Source of the DNA: Nitratireductor aquimarinus
GTDB taxonomy: Bacteria; Pseudomonadota; Alphaproteobacteria; Rhizobiales; Rhizobiaceae
NCBI RefSeq assembly: GCF_017255295.1
Contig: NZ_JAFKDE010000002.1
Span: forward strand, 124,001 to 188,000
Length of the DNA: 64,000 nt
Direction: 5' to 3'
Shown piece after piece: positions 38,215 to 46,999 of the stretch. The notes under the pieces are model-generated. The model ran no database searches, was not told where the DNA came from, and was given only the letters and a program-made list of their open reading frames with translations. The position numbers and the translations under genes were made by a program. Positions within the stretch are counted from its first letter, which is position 1, and each line of letters starts with the position of its first letter.

Positions 38215-39060
38215 TCAGGTTCTCCACGAAAGCAGACGCTTCTCCAGCTTGCCGATCAGCCACGCAATGATGAGGCCGATGAGCGACAGGAGCGCCACGC
38301 CCGCAATGAGCTGATCCAGCGCGAAAAGCGCGCCTGCCATGAGGATATAGGCCCCGACGCCGAATTCCGCGCCGATCATCTCGGCGGCGACCAGAAGCAC
38401 GATGGCGATGGAGGCGGAGATGCGGAAGCCGGACAGGATGGCCGGCATTGCGCCTGGCAGGATGATCTTGCGCACGATGGAGAGCCACGACATGCCGAAG
38501 GACTGGCCCATGCGAATCAGATTGCGGTCCACATTGTCGACGCCGCCATAGGTGGCGATCACGGTCGGGAAGAAGGTGCCGAACAGGATCGTGGCCACCT
38601 TGGAGCCTTCGCCGATGCCGAACCAGATGATGAAGAGCGGCAGGAGCGCGATCTTCGGCACCGGGAACAGGGCCGAGACGAGCGGCAGAAGCCCGGCGCG
38701 GGCAAGCGAGAACAGGCCGATGAACAGGCCGACGGCGATGCCCAGCAGACTGCCCAGCGTCCAGCCGACGACAAGACGGTAGAGGCTCGCGCCGAGATGC
38801 TTCCAGAGCATGCCGGTCTGGAAAAGATCGACAAGCGCGCCAAACGCCTCTGACGGGGCTGGCAGCGCAATGGGGCTGATGAAGCCCGAACGCGAGCCCA
38901 GCTCCCAGACCGCCAGAATGGCGAGGAAAACAAGCGGGGCGACGGGACCGAGCGAACGATGAACGAAGCCCCCGCCACGGAAGGGAACCGGGCGCTGGCC
39001 GCTCTCATTGGCTGTTGCCGCATCGGTGGCGGGCTGTTCGTGCGTGGCGTCATGCGACAT
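38215..39060 (-). CDS. ABC transporter permease, SsuC/TauC (NitT/TauT) type
   Basis: 281 aa from ATG 39060; a longer frame reaching 39234 would overlap the ATPase gene deeply and is rejected. About six helices; GASLYRLVVGWTLGSLLGIAVGLFIGLF, PVPKIALLPLFIIWFGIGEGSKV and the EAA loop GQSFGMSWLSIVRKIILPGAMP are characteristic. A polar 60-residue N-terminus precedes the first helix. Start overlaps the ATPase stop by 11 bp. Substrate could be a sulfonate, taurine, nitrate or a thiamine precursor; no metabolic genes nearby decide it. Confidence 0.88.
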   Translation of the reverse strand: MSHDATHEQPATDAATANESGQRPVPFRGGGFVHRSLGPVAPLVFLAILAVWELGSRSGFISPIALPAPSEAFGALVDLFQTGMLWKHLGASLYRLVVGWTLGSLLGIAVGLFIGLFSLARAGLLPLVSALFPVPKIALLPLFIIWFGIGEGSKVATILFGTFFPTVIATYGGVDNVDRNLIRMGQSFGMSWLSIVRKIILPGAMPAILSGFRISASIAIVLLVAAEMIGAEFGVGAYILMAGALFALDQLIAGVALLSLIGLIIAWLIGKLEKRLLSWRT

Positions 39061-39820
39061 CGGAAATCTCCCTGTCGGCTTCGCGGGCTTCCTCGCGCAT
39101 GATTTCCCAGACGCGGCGCTGCAGGGTTTCCAGCTCGGCCAGCCGGTCGGCGCGCTCGGCAAGGGGCATGTCGATCTCGACCACGTCGCGGATGCGGCCG
39201 GGGCGGCGGGAAAGCACGATGATGCGGCGGCCAAGGCGCACGGCCTCGTTGAGATTGTGCGTCACGTAGCAGGCGGAAAACCGCTCGCGGGTCCACAGCG
39301 TAACCAGATCGTCCATCAGGAGTTCGCGGGTCTGGCTGTCGAGTGCGGAGAGCGGTTCGTCCATCAGCATGATGGCCGGCTTGACGGCGAGCGCGCGGGC
39401 AATGGCCACGCGCTGCTTCATGCCGCCGGAGAGCTGGCGCGGGAGCGCCTTGGCGAAATCGGAAAGATTGGTGCGGGCAAGCACATCGGCGATGATCGCC
39501 CTGCGCTCGGCTGCCGCGATGCCGTGATCTTCCAGAACCAGGCTCACATTGCCTTCCACGCTGCGCCAGGGGAGCAGGGCGAAATCCTGAAAGATGTAGG
39601 TGAGGGGGTTGAGCGAGCCATCCGGCTCAGGTCCGGCAAGAAGCGCCTGACCCTGATCGGGCTTTTCCAGTCCGCCGGCAATGCGCAGAAGCGTGGACTT
39701 GCCGCAGCCCGAGGGGCCGACAATGCAGACGATTTCGCCGTCATCCACCGTAAGCGAGATGTCGTCGAGGACGGTCGTGCCGCCATAGTGGTGGGTGATG
39801 TTCTGAAGAAGAAGCTGCAT
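39050..39820 (-). CDS. ABC transporter ATP-binding protein, SsuB/TauB type
   Basis: 256 aa. Walker A GPSGCGKST, Q-loop FQDFALLPW, signature LSGGMKQRV, Walker B AIMLMDEPLSALD, H-loop CYVTHNLNEAV and the family-typical RRIIVLSRRPGRIRDVVEIDMPLAERAD. Separated from the upstream binding-protein gene by 43 bp that contain a terminator-like hairpin, so it is probably made in lower amount than the binding protein. Confidence 0.9.
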   Translation of the reverse strand: MQLLLQNITHHYGGTTVLDDISLTVDDGEIVCIVGPSGCGKSTLLRIAGGLEKPDQGQALLAGPEPDGSLNPLTYIFQDFALLPWRSVEGNVSLVLEDHGIAAAERRAIIADVLARTNLSDFAKALPRQLSGGMKQRVAIARALAVKPAIMLMDEPLSALDSQTRELLMDDLVTLWTRERFSACYVTHNLNEAVRLGRRIIVLSRRPGRIRDVVEIDMPLAERADRLAELETLQRRVWEIMREEAREADREISDVA

Positions 39821-39825
39821 CGGTC

Positions 39826-39856
39826 CAAAAACGCCGCCCCGGCAGGCCGGGGCGGC
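39826..39856 (-). terminator. Intrinsic terminator/attenuator inside the ABC operon
   Basis: On the minus strand GCCGCCCCGG, a 4-base loop, CCGGGGCGGC, then GTTTTTGG: a perfect 10-bp GC stem followed by five U residues. It lies between the binding-protein and ATPase genes and should allow partial read-through. Confidence 0.75.
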
Positions 39857-39863
39857 TTCGCTG

Positions 39864-40883
39864 TTAGCGGGTTTCCACGAAGCTGGTGTCGACCAGCTTT
39901 TCCATCGTCACGCCATCGGGCACGAGGCCTTCCGACTTGAACCACTCAAGCTGGTCCTCGACGCTTGCCACGCTCAGCGCCGCACCTTCGTTGATGCGCA
40001 TGGCGCCGGCGCGGATGCGCGGATCGGCCTTGTCGAGCGGCTGGTCGGAATAGACGTATTTGTGGATCATCCCGACGATTGCCGCGGTGTCTTCCTCGCT
40101 CATGGTCTTGTCGACCAGGGCGGCGTTGTAGTCGCTGATGCCCTCGGAGAGGCCGGCCAGGAAGCGCTCGACGAGATCCTTCTTTTCGGTCGCATTTTTG
40201 GTGGAGGTGAAGACCGTGGTGACCTGGTAATCGTCGACATAGTCGGAAATCTTGCCGATCTCGACGACTTCAGGCCCCTTGGTGAGCGCGCCTGCAATGT
40301 TCGGCACGATGGACCATGCGTCGATCTGGCCGCTCTTGAGCGACGCGATGATGGCCGGCACCTTCTGCAGCGGCTTCACGTGGATTTCGGAACGGTCAAA
40401 GCCTTCCTTGTCGGCGATCTTGTGCGCCATGTAGTGGAAGGACGAGCCGGTGGTGGTGATGCCGAAGCTGTGGTCCTTGAGGTCGGCAGGCGTTTTAACG
40501 CCGGCGTCGAACGCAGCCTTGGAGGCGAGGATCTTCTGGCCGTCGATCTCGGGCGTTTCCTGCAGCGCGCCGCCGATGACCTTGATCACGCCCTTGTCTG
40601 CAAGGCTGATGAGACCGCCGGAAATCGCCGTCATGCCGAAATCGACATCGCCCGAGGCAATGGCGACGGCCATGGGCTGCGCAGCCTGGAAGGACACGAA
40701 CTCGACATCGATATCCTGAGCGTCGAAATAGCCCTTGGCTTCGGCGATGATGCTCGGCGAATGCGAGGTGAGCGACAGAATGCCGACATTGATCTTGTCG
40801 GCGGCGGCGGAGGGCAGCGCGAAGCCGGCGAGAGCGGTGGTGAGGGCGAGCGCACCGAGCGTGCGGCGGGTGATGGCGGTCAT
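39864..40883 (-). CDS. ABC transporter periplasmic binding protein, NMT1/TauA (SsuA-like)
   Basis: 339 aa from ATG 40883, which has a near-perfect AGGAGG site. A signal peptide of about 28 residues (MTAITRRTLGALALTTALAG ending SAAA) is followed by DKINVGILSLTSHSPSIIAEAKGYF and VEFVSFQAAQPMAVAIASGDVDFGM, the opening typical of this family. The central SFGITTTGSSFHYMAHKIA and LKSGQIDAWSIVPNIAGAL are ligand-cleft segments. First gene of a three-gene importer operon. Ligand unknown. Confidence 0.88.
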   Translation of the reverse strand: MTAITRRTLGALALTTALAGFALPSAAADKINVGILSLTSHSPSIIAEAKGYFDAQDIDVEFVSFQAAQPMAVAIASGDVDFGMTAISGGLISLADKGVIKVIGGALQETPEIDGQKILASKAAFDAGVKTPADLKDHSFGITTTGSSFHYMAHKIADKEGFDRSEIHVKPLQKVPAIIASLKSGQIDAWSIVPNIAGALTKGPEVVEIGKISDYVDDYQVTTVFTSTKNATEKKDLVERFLAGLSEGISDYNAALVDKTMSEEDTAAIVGMIHKYVYSDQPLDKADPRIRAGAMRINEGAALSVASVEDQLEWFKSEGLVPDGVTMEKLVDTSFVETR

Positions 40884-41030
40884 GGGGTTCCTCCTTGGCT
40901 GTTTGACCAATGCTATTTGCATACGCAGGAAGCGGGAGCAAGGGATTGGGATGCCGGGCGCATGGCGCGCATCATGCGCGTTTGCGCTGCACGCCCTCTG
41001 GTTGGCATGCAAGGCGCCGACCCTCTCCCT

Positions 41031-41173
41031 CGTCATCCTGTGGCTTGACCCGAGGATCCATGCCGTTGCGGTGGCGACGGCGCAGGCGCGGGAAGCGATG
41101 GGCTTGCTTTGAGAGGCTGGGCTTTATGTCCGGCGTTCCGGCATGGATCCTCGGGTCAGGCCCGAGGATGACG
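41031..41173. repeat. Bipartite inverted repeat, copy 1
   Basis: Arms of 34 bp at 41031-41064 and 41140-41173, about 76 bp apart; the arms are imperfect complements (the left arm has CCTGTGGCTTG, the right arm's complement CCTCGGGCCTG). Core words are GACCCGAGGATCCATGCC and its complement. The whole unit, with its flanks and interior (TTGCTTTGAGAGGCTGGGCTT), is repeated 314 bp further on. The arm sequence resembles palindromic repeats common in Rhizobiales intergenic DNA. Confidence 0.8.
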
Positions 41174-41344
41174 AAGGAGCGGGTGGGGTGGCGGGCTCTT
41201 CCTTCTGAGTTTGTTGAAGGGAGGGCGGGAGATATGAAGGAGCGTGAATTGGTAAGCGCCCGTCTTCTCCCTGCCTGGTTTGCCGCAGGGAGCGGAGAGG
41301 AATAAGGGGGGGAGCGTGAATGAGAGCGCGCCGACCCTCTCCCT

Positions 41345-41487
41345 CGTCATCCTATGGCTTGACCGTAGGATCCATGCCGTTGCGGTGGCGACTGCGCAGG
41401 TGCGGGAAATGATGCGCTTGCTTTGAGAGGCTGGGCTTCGTGTTCGGCGTTCCGGCATGGATCCTCGGGTCAGGCCCGAGGATGACG
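41345..41487. repeat. Bipartite inverted repeat, copy 2
   Basis: Same organisation as the unit at 41031-41173: left arm 41345-41378, right arm 41454-41487, identical spacing (arm start to arm start 109 bp in both). The right arms of the two copies are identical over all 34 bases. The left arm has changes (CCTATGGCTTGACCGTAGG). Some substitutions appear compensatory within a small inner stem (CCTATGG / CCGTAGG). Confidence 0.8.
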
Positions 41488-41569
41488 AAGGAGCGGGTGG
41501 GAAAGGGGGCTCCTCCGCCTGCCGAAGGAGCGGAGAGCCCAAGAGAGAGGTGCGGTCTTCAGGCAGTGT

Positions 41570-44500
41570 CTACAGACGCGCAGCCATCTCGGTGCGGATG
41601 CGCTTTGCGGCTTCTTCTTTCACCGGGCCGTAGCCGCGTATCTGCATGGGCAGCGCCAGGGTTTCGGCAAGCGTTGCGGCATTGCCGGTGTCGAGCTGCG
41701 CAAGCGCTTTTTCGACATGCGCCTCGTACCAGCCGATCAGTTCGCGCTCCATGCGCCGCTCGGCGGTGCGGCCGAACGGGTCGAAGGCGGTGCCGCGCAG
41801 GCGCTTCATGCGGGCGAGCATGCGGAACGGCAGGCGCACCCAGGGGCCGAATTCGCGCTTGAGCGGACGTCCGCGCGCATCCGTGCCGGAAGCAAGGAAC
41901 GGCGGGGCGAGGTGATGGACGATGCGATAGTCGCCCTCGAACTCTTCTGCGATGCGGGCGGAAAAGCCCGTTTGCGTGTGCAGGCGGGCGACCTCGTATT
42001 CATCCTTGTAGGCCATCAGCTTGAACAGGGAGCGGGCAACGGCCCGGCTGATGGCGTCGCTGCCGAACGGCGCTTCGGCGGCGCGAACGCGATCCACCAG
42101 ATGGCGGTAGCGCTCGGCATAGGCCGCGTTCTGATAGTCGGTCAGGAAGGCCTCGCGGCGGGTGACGATCTCGTCGAGCGTTCCATCGGCCTGCGACTTC
42201 GGGTCGAGCAGGCCCTTCAGCGCGTCGGGCTTTTCCGCCGCCAGACGGCCGATGAGGAAGGCGCGGTGGTTCTTCTCAATGGCGACGCCGTTCAGCACGA
42301 TGGCCTGGGTAAGCGCGTTGAGCGAGACGGGCACGAGGCCCTTCTGCCAGGCGAAACCGAGCATCATCACATTGGCGAACACCGTGTCGCCCATGAGCTT
42401 TTCAGAGAGGCGGTTGGCGTCCATGGCGGCAAGCGCATCCTTGCCCGTCACGCCTTCGATGGCTGCGAGCCGCTGGTCCACGTGAAGGCTCGCATCGCGC
42501 TTGCGCACGATATCGCCGGTGGGCATCTCGGCAAGGTTCACCACGGCGTGCATGCCGGGGCGGTAGCTGGCCGACGCCTTGGGTGAGGACGACACGACGA
42601 TGTCACAGCCGATCAGCGCATCCGCTGCACCACGGTCGATGCGCACCTGATGGATGGCGTCGGGTGCAGACGCCAGCCGGACATAGGAAAGCACCGGCCC
42701 AAACTTTTGGGCAAAGCCCGTGAAGTCGAGCACGCTGGAGCCCTTGCCCTCCAGATGCGCGGCCATGGTGATGAGCGCGCCAACGGTGACGACGCCGGTG
42801 CCGCCGACGCCGGTGATCATCAGGTCGAAGGGCCTGTCGAGCGCTGCAGGCTCCGGATCGGGGAGATCGCCGGCAAGCCGCGTCAGATCGAACTCCATGC
42901 CGGAGCGTTTTTTGCGGGTTGCGCCCTCGACGGTGACGAAGCTCGGGCAGAAGCCGTTCACGCAGGAGAAGTCCTTGTTGCAGGACGACTGGTTGATCTT
43001 GCGCTTGGTGCCGAACTCGGTTTCGAGCGGTTCGACGGAGAGGCAGTTGGATTCCACCGAGCAGTCGCCGCAGCCCTCGCAGACGAGGTCGTTGATGACG
43101 ACGAATTTCTTCGGGTCTTCCATCTGGCCGCGCTTGCGGCGGCGGCGCTTCTCGGTGGCGCAGGTCTGTTCGTAGATGAGAATGGACACGCCCTTCACCT
43201 CGCGCAGCTCGCGCTGGACGGCGTCGAGCTCGCGGCGGTGATGGATCGTGGTGGCGACCGGCAGTTCGCCAGGCTGGAACTTGTCCGGGTGATCGGAGAC
43301 GAGCGCAATGCGCTCCACACCCTCGGCGCGCGAGGCGTGGGCAATCGCCTGAACGCTGACGGGGCCGTCCACCGGCTGACCGCCGGTCATGGCGACGGCG
43401 TCGTTGTAGAGGATCTTGAAGGTGATGTTGGCCTTTGCGGCAATCGCCTGCCGCACGGCCATGGAGCCGGAGTGATACCAGGTGCCTTCGCCGAGATTCT
43501 GGAAGACGTGGTTCTTGCCGGTAAAGAGCGAGGAGGCTGCCCAGTTCACGCCCTCGCCGCCCATCTGGATCAGCGAGGTGGTGTTGCGGTCCATCCAGCT
43601 CGCCATGAAATGGCAGCCGATGCCGGCCAGCGCTTCGGACCCCTCGGGCACTTTGGTCGAGGTGTTGTGCGGGCAGCCGGAGCAGAAATACGGAGTGCGG
43701 GTCGCGCCTTCCACCTGCAGGGCGATGGCCGGTGCGGCGAGGATCTTTTCAGCGCGGGCGATGAAGCCGCTGCCGGGGAAGATGCCTTCGAGCCGCCGGG
43801 CGACGACGGGCAGAAGCAGGCGTGGCGAAAGCTCGCCGGTCCACGGCACGAGGCGTTCGCCATCCTCGTCGCGCTTGCCCACCATGGCGTGCGGCTTGTG
43901 GCCGGGCCAGTCGTAGAAATATTCCTTGAACTGGCTTTCGACGATGCCGCGCTTTTCCTCAATGACGAGGACTTCCTGCTTGTCTTTCACGAAGTCGAGT
44001 GCTGCGCGGCGGGCGAGCGGCCACACCATGCCGACCTTGTAGATGTCGATGCCGAGCTTCCGGCACGCGGCCTCGCCGATGCCCAGAAGGCGCAGCGCCT
44101 CCATCAGGTCGAGATGGGCCTTGCCGGTGGTGACGATGCCGAAACGGGCATCCTTCACGTCATAGATGTGGCGGTCGACGGGATTGGCTTCGGCAAACGC
44201 CAGAACGGCGTGCTTCTTCGCCTCCATGCGCTCCTCGATCTGCGGGCCGGGCAGATCCGGCCAGCGATAGTGGAGCCCGCCGGGAGGCGGTGTGAAATCG
44301 GGTGTCTCGAACGCGCGGGGGGCGGGAATGTCGACGGAGGCTGCCGATTCCACCGTTTCCGAAATGGCCTTGAAGCCGACCCACATGCCCGAGAAGCGCG
44401 ACAGGGCGTAGCCATATTCTGCGAAGGCCAGATATTCCGACACGCTGGCCGGATTGAGCGTGGGCATGAACCACGACATGAAGGCGACGTCCGACTGGTG

Positions 44501-44989
44501 CGGCATGGAGGAGGAGACGCAGCCATGATCGTCGCCGGCAACCACCAGCACGCCGCCATGGGGCGAGGAGCCGTAGGCGTTGCCGTGCTTCAGCGCATCG
44601 CCCGAGCGGTCGACGCCGGGGCCTTTGCCATACCAGAGGCCGAAAACGCCCTCGACCTCGCGCTTCGGATTGGTCTCCACCTGCTGGCTGCCGAGCACGG
44701 CGGTGGCGGCGAGATCCTCGTTGACGGCGGGGAGGAATTCGATGCGGGCGGCGTCGAGCCGGTCTTTCGCCTTCCATAACTCAAGGTCGAGCGCGCCCAG
44801 CGGCGATCCGCGATAGCCGGAGATGAAACCTGCCGTGTTGAGGCCGCTCGCGCGGTCGCGGCGCGCCTGATCGAGCACGGCGCGCACGAGCGCCTGCGTG
44901 CCGGTCATGAAGACGCGGCCCTTTTCCTGGGTGTAGCGGTCCTCGAGCTGATAGCGCGCGAGTTCGCCGGCCTTGGGTTGGACGGTCAT
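41570..44989 (-). CDS. Indolepyruvate ferredoxin oxidoreductase, fused IorAB type
   Basis: 1139 aa, the length of the single-chain enzyme in proteobacteria. Domain order: N-terminal pyrimidine-binding domain with SGYRGSPLGALD, a central TPP-binding domain (CSGCPHNTSTKVPEGS, GGEGVNWAA, ILYNDAVAMTGGQ), a 4Fe-4S segment (CEGCGDCS, SNCLSVEP, SCNKDFSCVNGFCPSF), then the gamma-like domain (GVGGTGVVTVGALITMAA) and a C-terminal region. It oxidatively decarboxylates aryl pyruvates from Trp, Phe and Tyr transamination to acyl-CoA, reducing ferredoxin. Divergent from an Lrp-family gene with a palindrome between them, suggesting amino-acid-responsive control. Confidence 0.92.
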   Translation of the reverse strand: MTVQPKAGELARYQLEDRYTQEKGRVFMTGTQALVRAVLDQARRDRASGLNTAGFISGYRGSPLGALDLELWKAKDRLDAARIEFLPAVNEDLAATAVLGSQQVETNPKREVEGVFGLWYGKGPGVDRSGDALKHGNAYGSSPHGGVLVVAGDDHGCVSSSMPHQSDVAFMSWFMPTLNPASVSEYLAFAEYGYALSRFSGMWVGFKAISETVESAASVDIPAPRAFETPDFTPPPGGLHYRWPDLPGPQIEERMEAKKHAVLAFAEANPVDRHIYDVKDARFGIVTTGKAHLDLMEALRLLGIGEAACRKLGIDIYKVGMVWPLARRAALDFVKDKQEVLVIEEKRGIVESQFKEYFYDWPGHKPHAMVGKRDEDGERLVPWTGELSPRLLLPVVARRLEGIFPGSGFIARAEKILAAPAIALQVEGATRTPYFCSGCPHNTSTKVPEGSEALAGIGCHFMASWMDRNTTSLIQMGGEGVNWAASSLFTGKNHVFQNLGEGTWYHSGSMAVRQAIAAKANITFKILYNDAVAMTGGQPVDGPVSVQAIAHASRAEGVERIALVSDHPDKFQPGELPVATTIHHRRELDAVQRELREVKGVSILIYEQTCATEKRRRRKRGQMEDPKKFVVINDLVCEGCGDCSVESNCLSVEPLETEFGTKRKINQSSCNKDFSCVNGFCPSFVTVEGATRKKRSGMEFDLTRLAGDLPDPEPAALDRPFDLMITGVGGTGVVTVGALITMAAHLEGKGSSVLDFTGFAQKFGPVLSYVRLASAPDAIHQVRIDRGAADALIGCDIVVSSSPKASASYRPGMHAVVNLAEMPTGDIVRKRDASLHVDQRLAAIEGVTGKDALAAMDANRLSEKLMGDTVFANVMMLGFAWQKGLVPVSLNALTQAIVLNGVAIEKNHRAFLIGRLAAEKPDALKGLLDPKSQADGTLDEIVTRREAFLTDYQNAAYAERYRHLVDRVRAAEAPFGSDAISRAVARSLFKLMAYKDEYEVARLHTQTGFSARIAEEFEGDYRIVHHLAPPFLASGTDARGRPLKREFGPWVRLPFRMLARMKRLRGTAFDPFGRTAERRMERELIGWYEAHVEKALAQLDTGNAATLAETLALPMQIRGYGPVKEEAAKRIRTEMAARL

Positions 44990-45081
44990 GCAATTCCTCC
45001 AGTGCAGACTGGAAGAATTTTAAACCGGCGGAGGTGGAATTTTGTGCCAGATTTGGCGATTGGAATTTGGTTTCTGGAAGG

Positions 45082-45113
45082 ATTATCCGATATAGGTGGA
45101 TGTATCGGAGAAT
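45082..45113. promoter_or_regulatory. Candidate Lrp-family operator
   Basis: ATTATCCGATA (45082-45092) and TATCGGAGAAT (45103-45113) form 11-bp arms with one mismatch around a 10-base spacer. It lies in the 142-bp divergent spacer between the oxidoreductase and Lrp-type genes, 18 bp before the regulator's ATG. AsnC/Lrp proteins commonly autoregulate from such sites. Confidence 0.5.
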
Positions 45114-45131
45114 TTTTCAGGATTTGGACCT

Positions 45132-45611
45132 ATGCCCGAAAAGCTGAGTGAACAGGACAAGAGGCTTCTGGACGCACTTCAGGCCAATTGCCGGCTCTCG
45201 AACCAGGAGCTGGCGGAGCGGGCCGGCATGTCGGCTTCAGCCTGCTGGCGGCGGGTGAAGGCGCTGGAGGAGGCGGGGCTGATCACGCAATATGCGGCTC
45301 TGCTGGACGTGGAGAAGGCGGGGCTCGGTTTTCAGGCCATCGTGCATGTGTCGCTGACGCGGCATGACCACCGGCATGTGGACACGTTCATCGCCGAGAC
45401 GCGGCGGCGGCCCGAAGTGCTCGACTGCTACTCCACGACGGGAGAGGCGGATTATCATCTGCGCGTCGTGTGCCGGGACCTGGCGGCCTATAACCGGTTT
45501 CTGGAGGATTTCCTGTTTCGCCTGCCGGGCATCGCCAATGTGCGCACCAACCTCGTTCTGAAAGATATCAAGAAAAACAGTCCGGTTCCGGTGCAGGTGA
45601 AGACCGGTTGA
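45132..45611 (+). CDS. Lrp/AsnC-family transcriptional regulator
   Basis: 159 aa from ATG 45132; the upstream GTG at 45096 would place the first codons inside the palindromic operator. N-terminal helix-turn-helix (LSEQDKRLLDALQANCRLSNQELAERAGMSASACWRRVKALE) followed by the RAM effector domain (GFQAIVHVSL to ANVRTNLVLKDIKK). Divergent from the indolepyruvate oxidoreductase gene, which it probably regulates in response to an aromatic amino acid. Confidence 0.92.
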   Translation: MPEKLSEQDKRLLDALQANCRLSNQELAERAGMSASACWRRVKALEEAGLITQYAALLDVEKAGLGFQAIVHVSLTRHDHRHVDTFIAETRRRPEVLDCYSTTGEADYHLRVVCRDLAAYNRFLEDFLFRLPGIANVRTNLVLKDIKKNSPVPVQVKTG

Positions 45612-45663
45612 CATACCGCGCAGGGCCGCTTCTATCTCGGTCGTCAAACGAGGAGGACATCGG

Positions 45664-46983
45664 ATGACGAATGTGGCGCTTACGGGTCTCGCGCGCGATC
45701 TTGAGCAGCGGGCGGAAGAGGGGCGGCCGGTGCGCATCGGCCTGATCGGCTGCGGCGAGATGGGCACGGACATCGTCACGCAGGTGGCGCGCATGAAGGG
45801 CATCGAGGTGGCGGCCATTGCCGACACACGGCCCGAACGCGCGGCAAAGGCCATCGAGATTGCCGGACGCGCTGCCGGGAGCGCGGTGGAGGCTGAAACG
45901 GCAGGCGCGATCAGCGACGCGATCCGCGCCGGCAAGACGGCGCTTTCGGGCGATTCCCGGCTGGTTTCCGAAAACGATCTGGTGGACGTGGTGATCGACG
46001 CCACGGGCAAGCCGGCGGTGGGCGCGGAGATCGGGCTTTCGGCCATGGAGGCGGGCAAGCATCTCGTCATGATGAATGTCGAGGCGGATGTGACCATCGG
46101 CGCTTATCTGAAGCGCGAAGCGGCGCGGCTGGGTGTCACCTATTCGCTGGGCGCGGGCGACGAGCCGTCTTCCTGCATGGAGCTGATCGAGTTCGTCTCG
46201 GCCATGGGGCACGACATCGTTGCCGCCGGCAAGGGCAAGAACAATCCGCTCAACATCGACGCGGTGCCGGACGACTACGCCGAGGAGGCGGAACGGCGCA
46301 ACATGAATGTGCGCATGCTGGTCGAGTTCGTCGACGGCTCCAAGACGATGGTGGAGATGGCGGCCATCGCCAATGCCACGGGCCTCGTGCCGGACAGGCC
46401 GGGCATGCATGGCCCGGCGGCGAGCCGCGAGGAGCTTTCCAGCGTTCTCTGCCCGATTGCCGATGGCGGCGTGCTCTCGAAGAAGGGCTGTGTCGACTTC
46501 ACGGTGGGCAAGGGTGTTGCGCCGGGCGTGTTCGTGGTGGCGGAGATGGACCACCCGCGCCTGCGCGAGCGCATGAACGATCTGAAGCTCGGGGAGGGGC
46601 CGTATTACACCTTCTTCCGGCCCTATCACCTGACCTCGCTGGAAGTGCCGCTCACCTGCGCGCGCGCCGTGCTCTACAACAAGGCGGACATGGTGCCGCT
46701 CGACAGGCCGGTTGCGGAAGTCTGTGCGGTGGCGAAGAAGGATCTGAAGCCCGGCGACCGGCTAGACGCCATCGGCGAATATTCCTACCGCTCGTGGATC
46801 ATGACGGCGGAAGAGGCGCGCACGGCGAAGGCCGTGCCATGCGGGCTGCTTGAGGGCGGCACGGTGACGGCCCCGGTGAAGAAGGGCGCGCTTCTGACCT
46901 ATGCGAATGTTGCGCCCGACGCGGCTTCGCGGCTGGTGGCGCTCAGGGCGCGGCAGGATGCGATGGTGTTCGGCGAAGGGTGA
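45664..46983 (+). CDS. SAF-domain, homoserine-dehydrogenase-like NAD(P)-dependent oxidoreductase
   Basis: 439 aa with GAGGAGGA upstream. N-terminal Rossmann fold (VRIGLIGCGEMGTDIV at 23-38, then DVVIDATGKPAVGAEIGL), a central catalytic region (YSLGAGDEPSSCMELIEF, AAGKGKNNPLN) and a C-terminal SAF domain (VAVAKKDLKPGDRLDAIGEY as read near residues 355-375). Related proteins are annotated as homoserine dehydrogenase-like or as enzymes of unusual sugar-acid breakdown. The precise substrate is unknown. It follows the Lrp gene by 52 bp on the same strand and may be co-regulated. Confidence 0.75.
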   Translation: MTNVALTGLARDLEQRAEEGRPVRIGLIGCGEMGTDIVTQVARMKGIEVAAIADTRPERAAKAIEIAGRAAGSAVEAETAGAISDAIRAGKTALSGDSRLVSENDLVDVVIDATGKPAVGAEIGLSAMEAGKHLVMMNVEADVTIGAYLKREAARLGVTYSLGAGDEPSSCMELIEFVSAMGHDIVAAGKGKNNPLNIDAVPDDYAEEAERRNMNVRMLVEFVDGSKTMVEMAAIANATGLVPDRPGMHGPAASREELSSVLCPIADGGVLSKKGCVDFTVGKGVAPGVFVVAEMDHPRLRERMNDLKLGEGPYYTFFRPYHLTSLEVPLTCARAVLYNKADMVPLDRPVAEVCAVAKKDLKPGDRLDAIGEYSYRSWIMTAEEARTAKAVPCGLLEGGTVTAPVKKGALLTYANVAPDAASRLVALRARQDAMVFGEG

Positions 46984-46999
46984 TGGCGTGGGGTGCTCG

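Larger units (their letters stand above)
40884..41569. other. 686-bp repeat-bearing intergenic region
   Basis: Upstream of the ABC operon (minus) and downstream of the indolepyruvate oxidoreductase gene (minus). It holds two copies of a bipartite inverted repeat (listed separately) and between them a stretch around 41185-41327 with remnants of another repeat (TGAGTTTGTTGAAGGG). Frames crossing it, such as 41156-41542, are translations of the repeats and not believable genes. Confidence 0.6.

Noticed and set aside
41031-41487. CRISPR array
   Set aside because: Only two copies, arms are inverted, and spacing does not fit repeat-spacer architecture.
42650-44779. 709-codon open frame on the plus strand
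   Set aside because: It is antisense to the indolepyruvate oxidoreductase gene; long antisense frames are expected in GC-rich DNA with third-position bias. The translation resembles no protein family.
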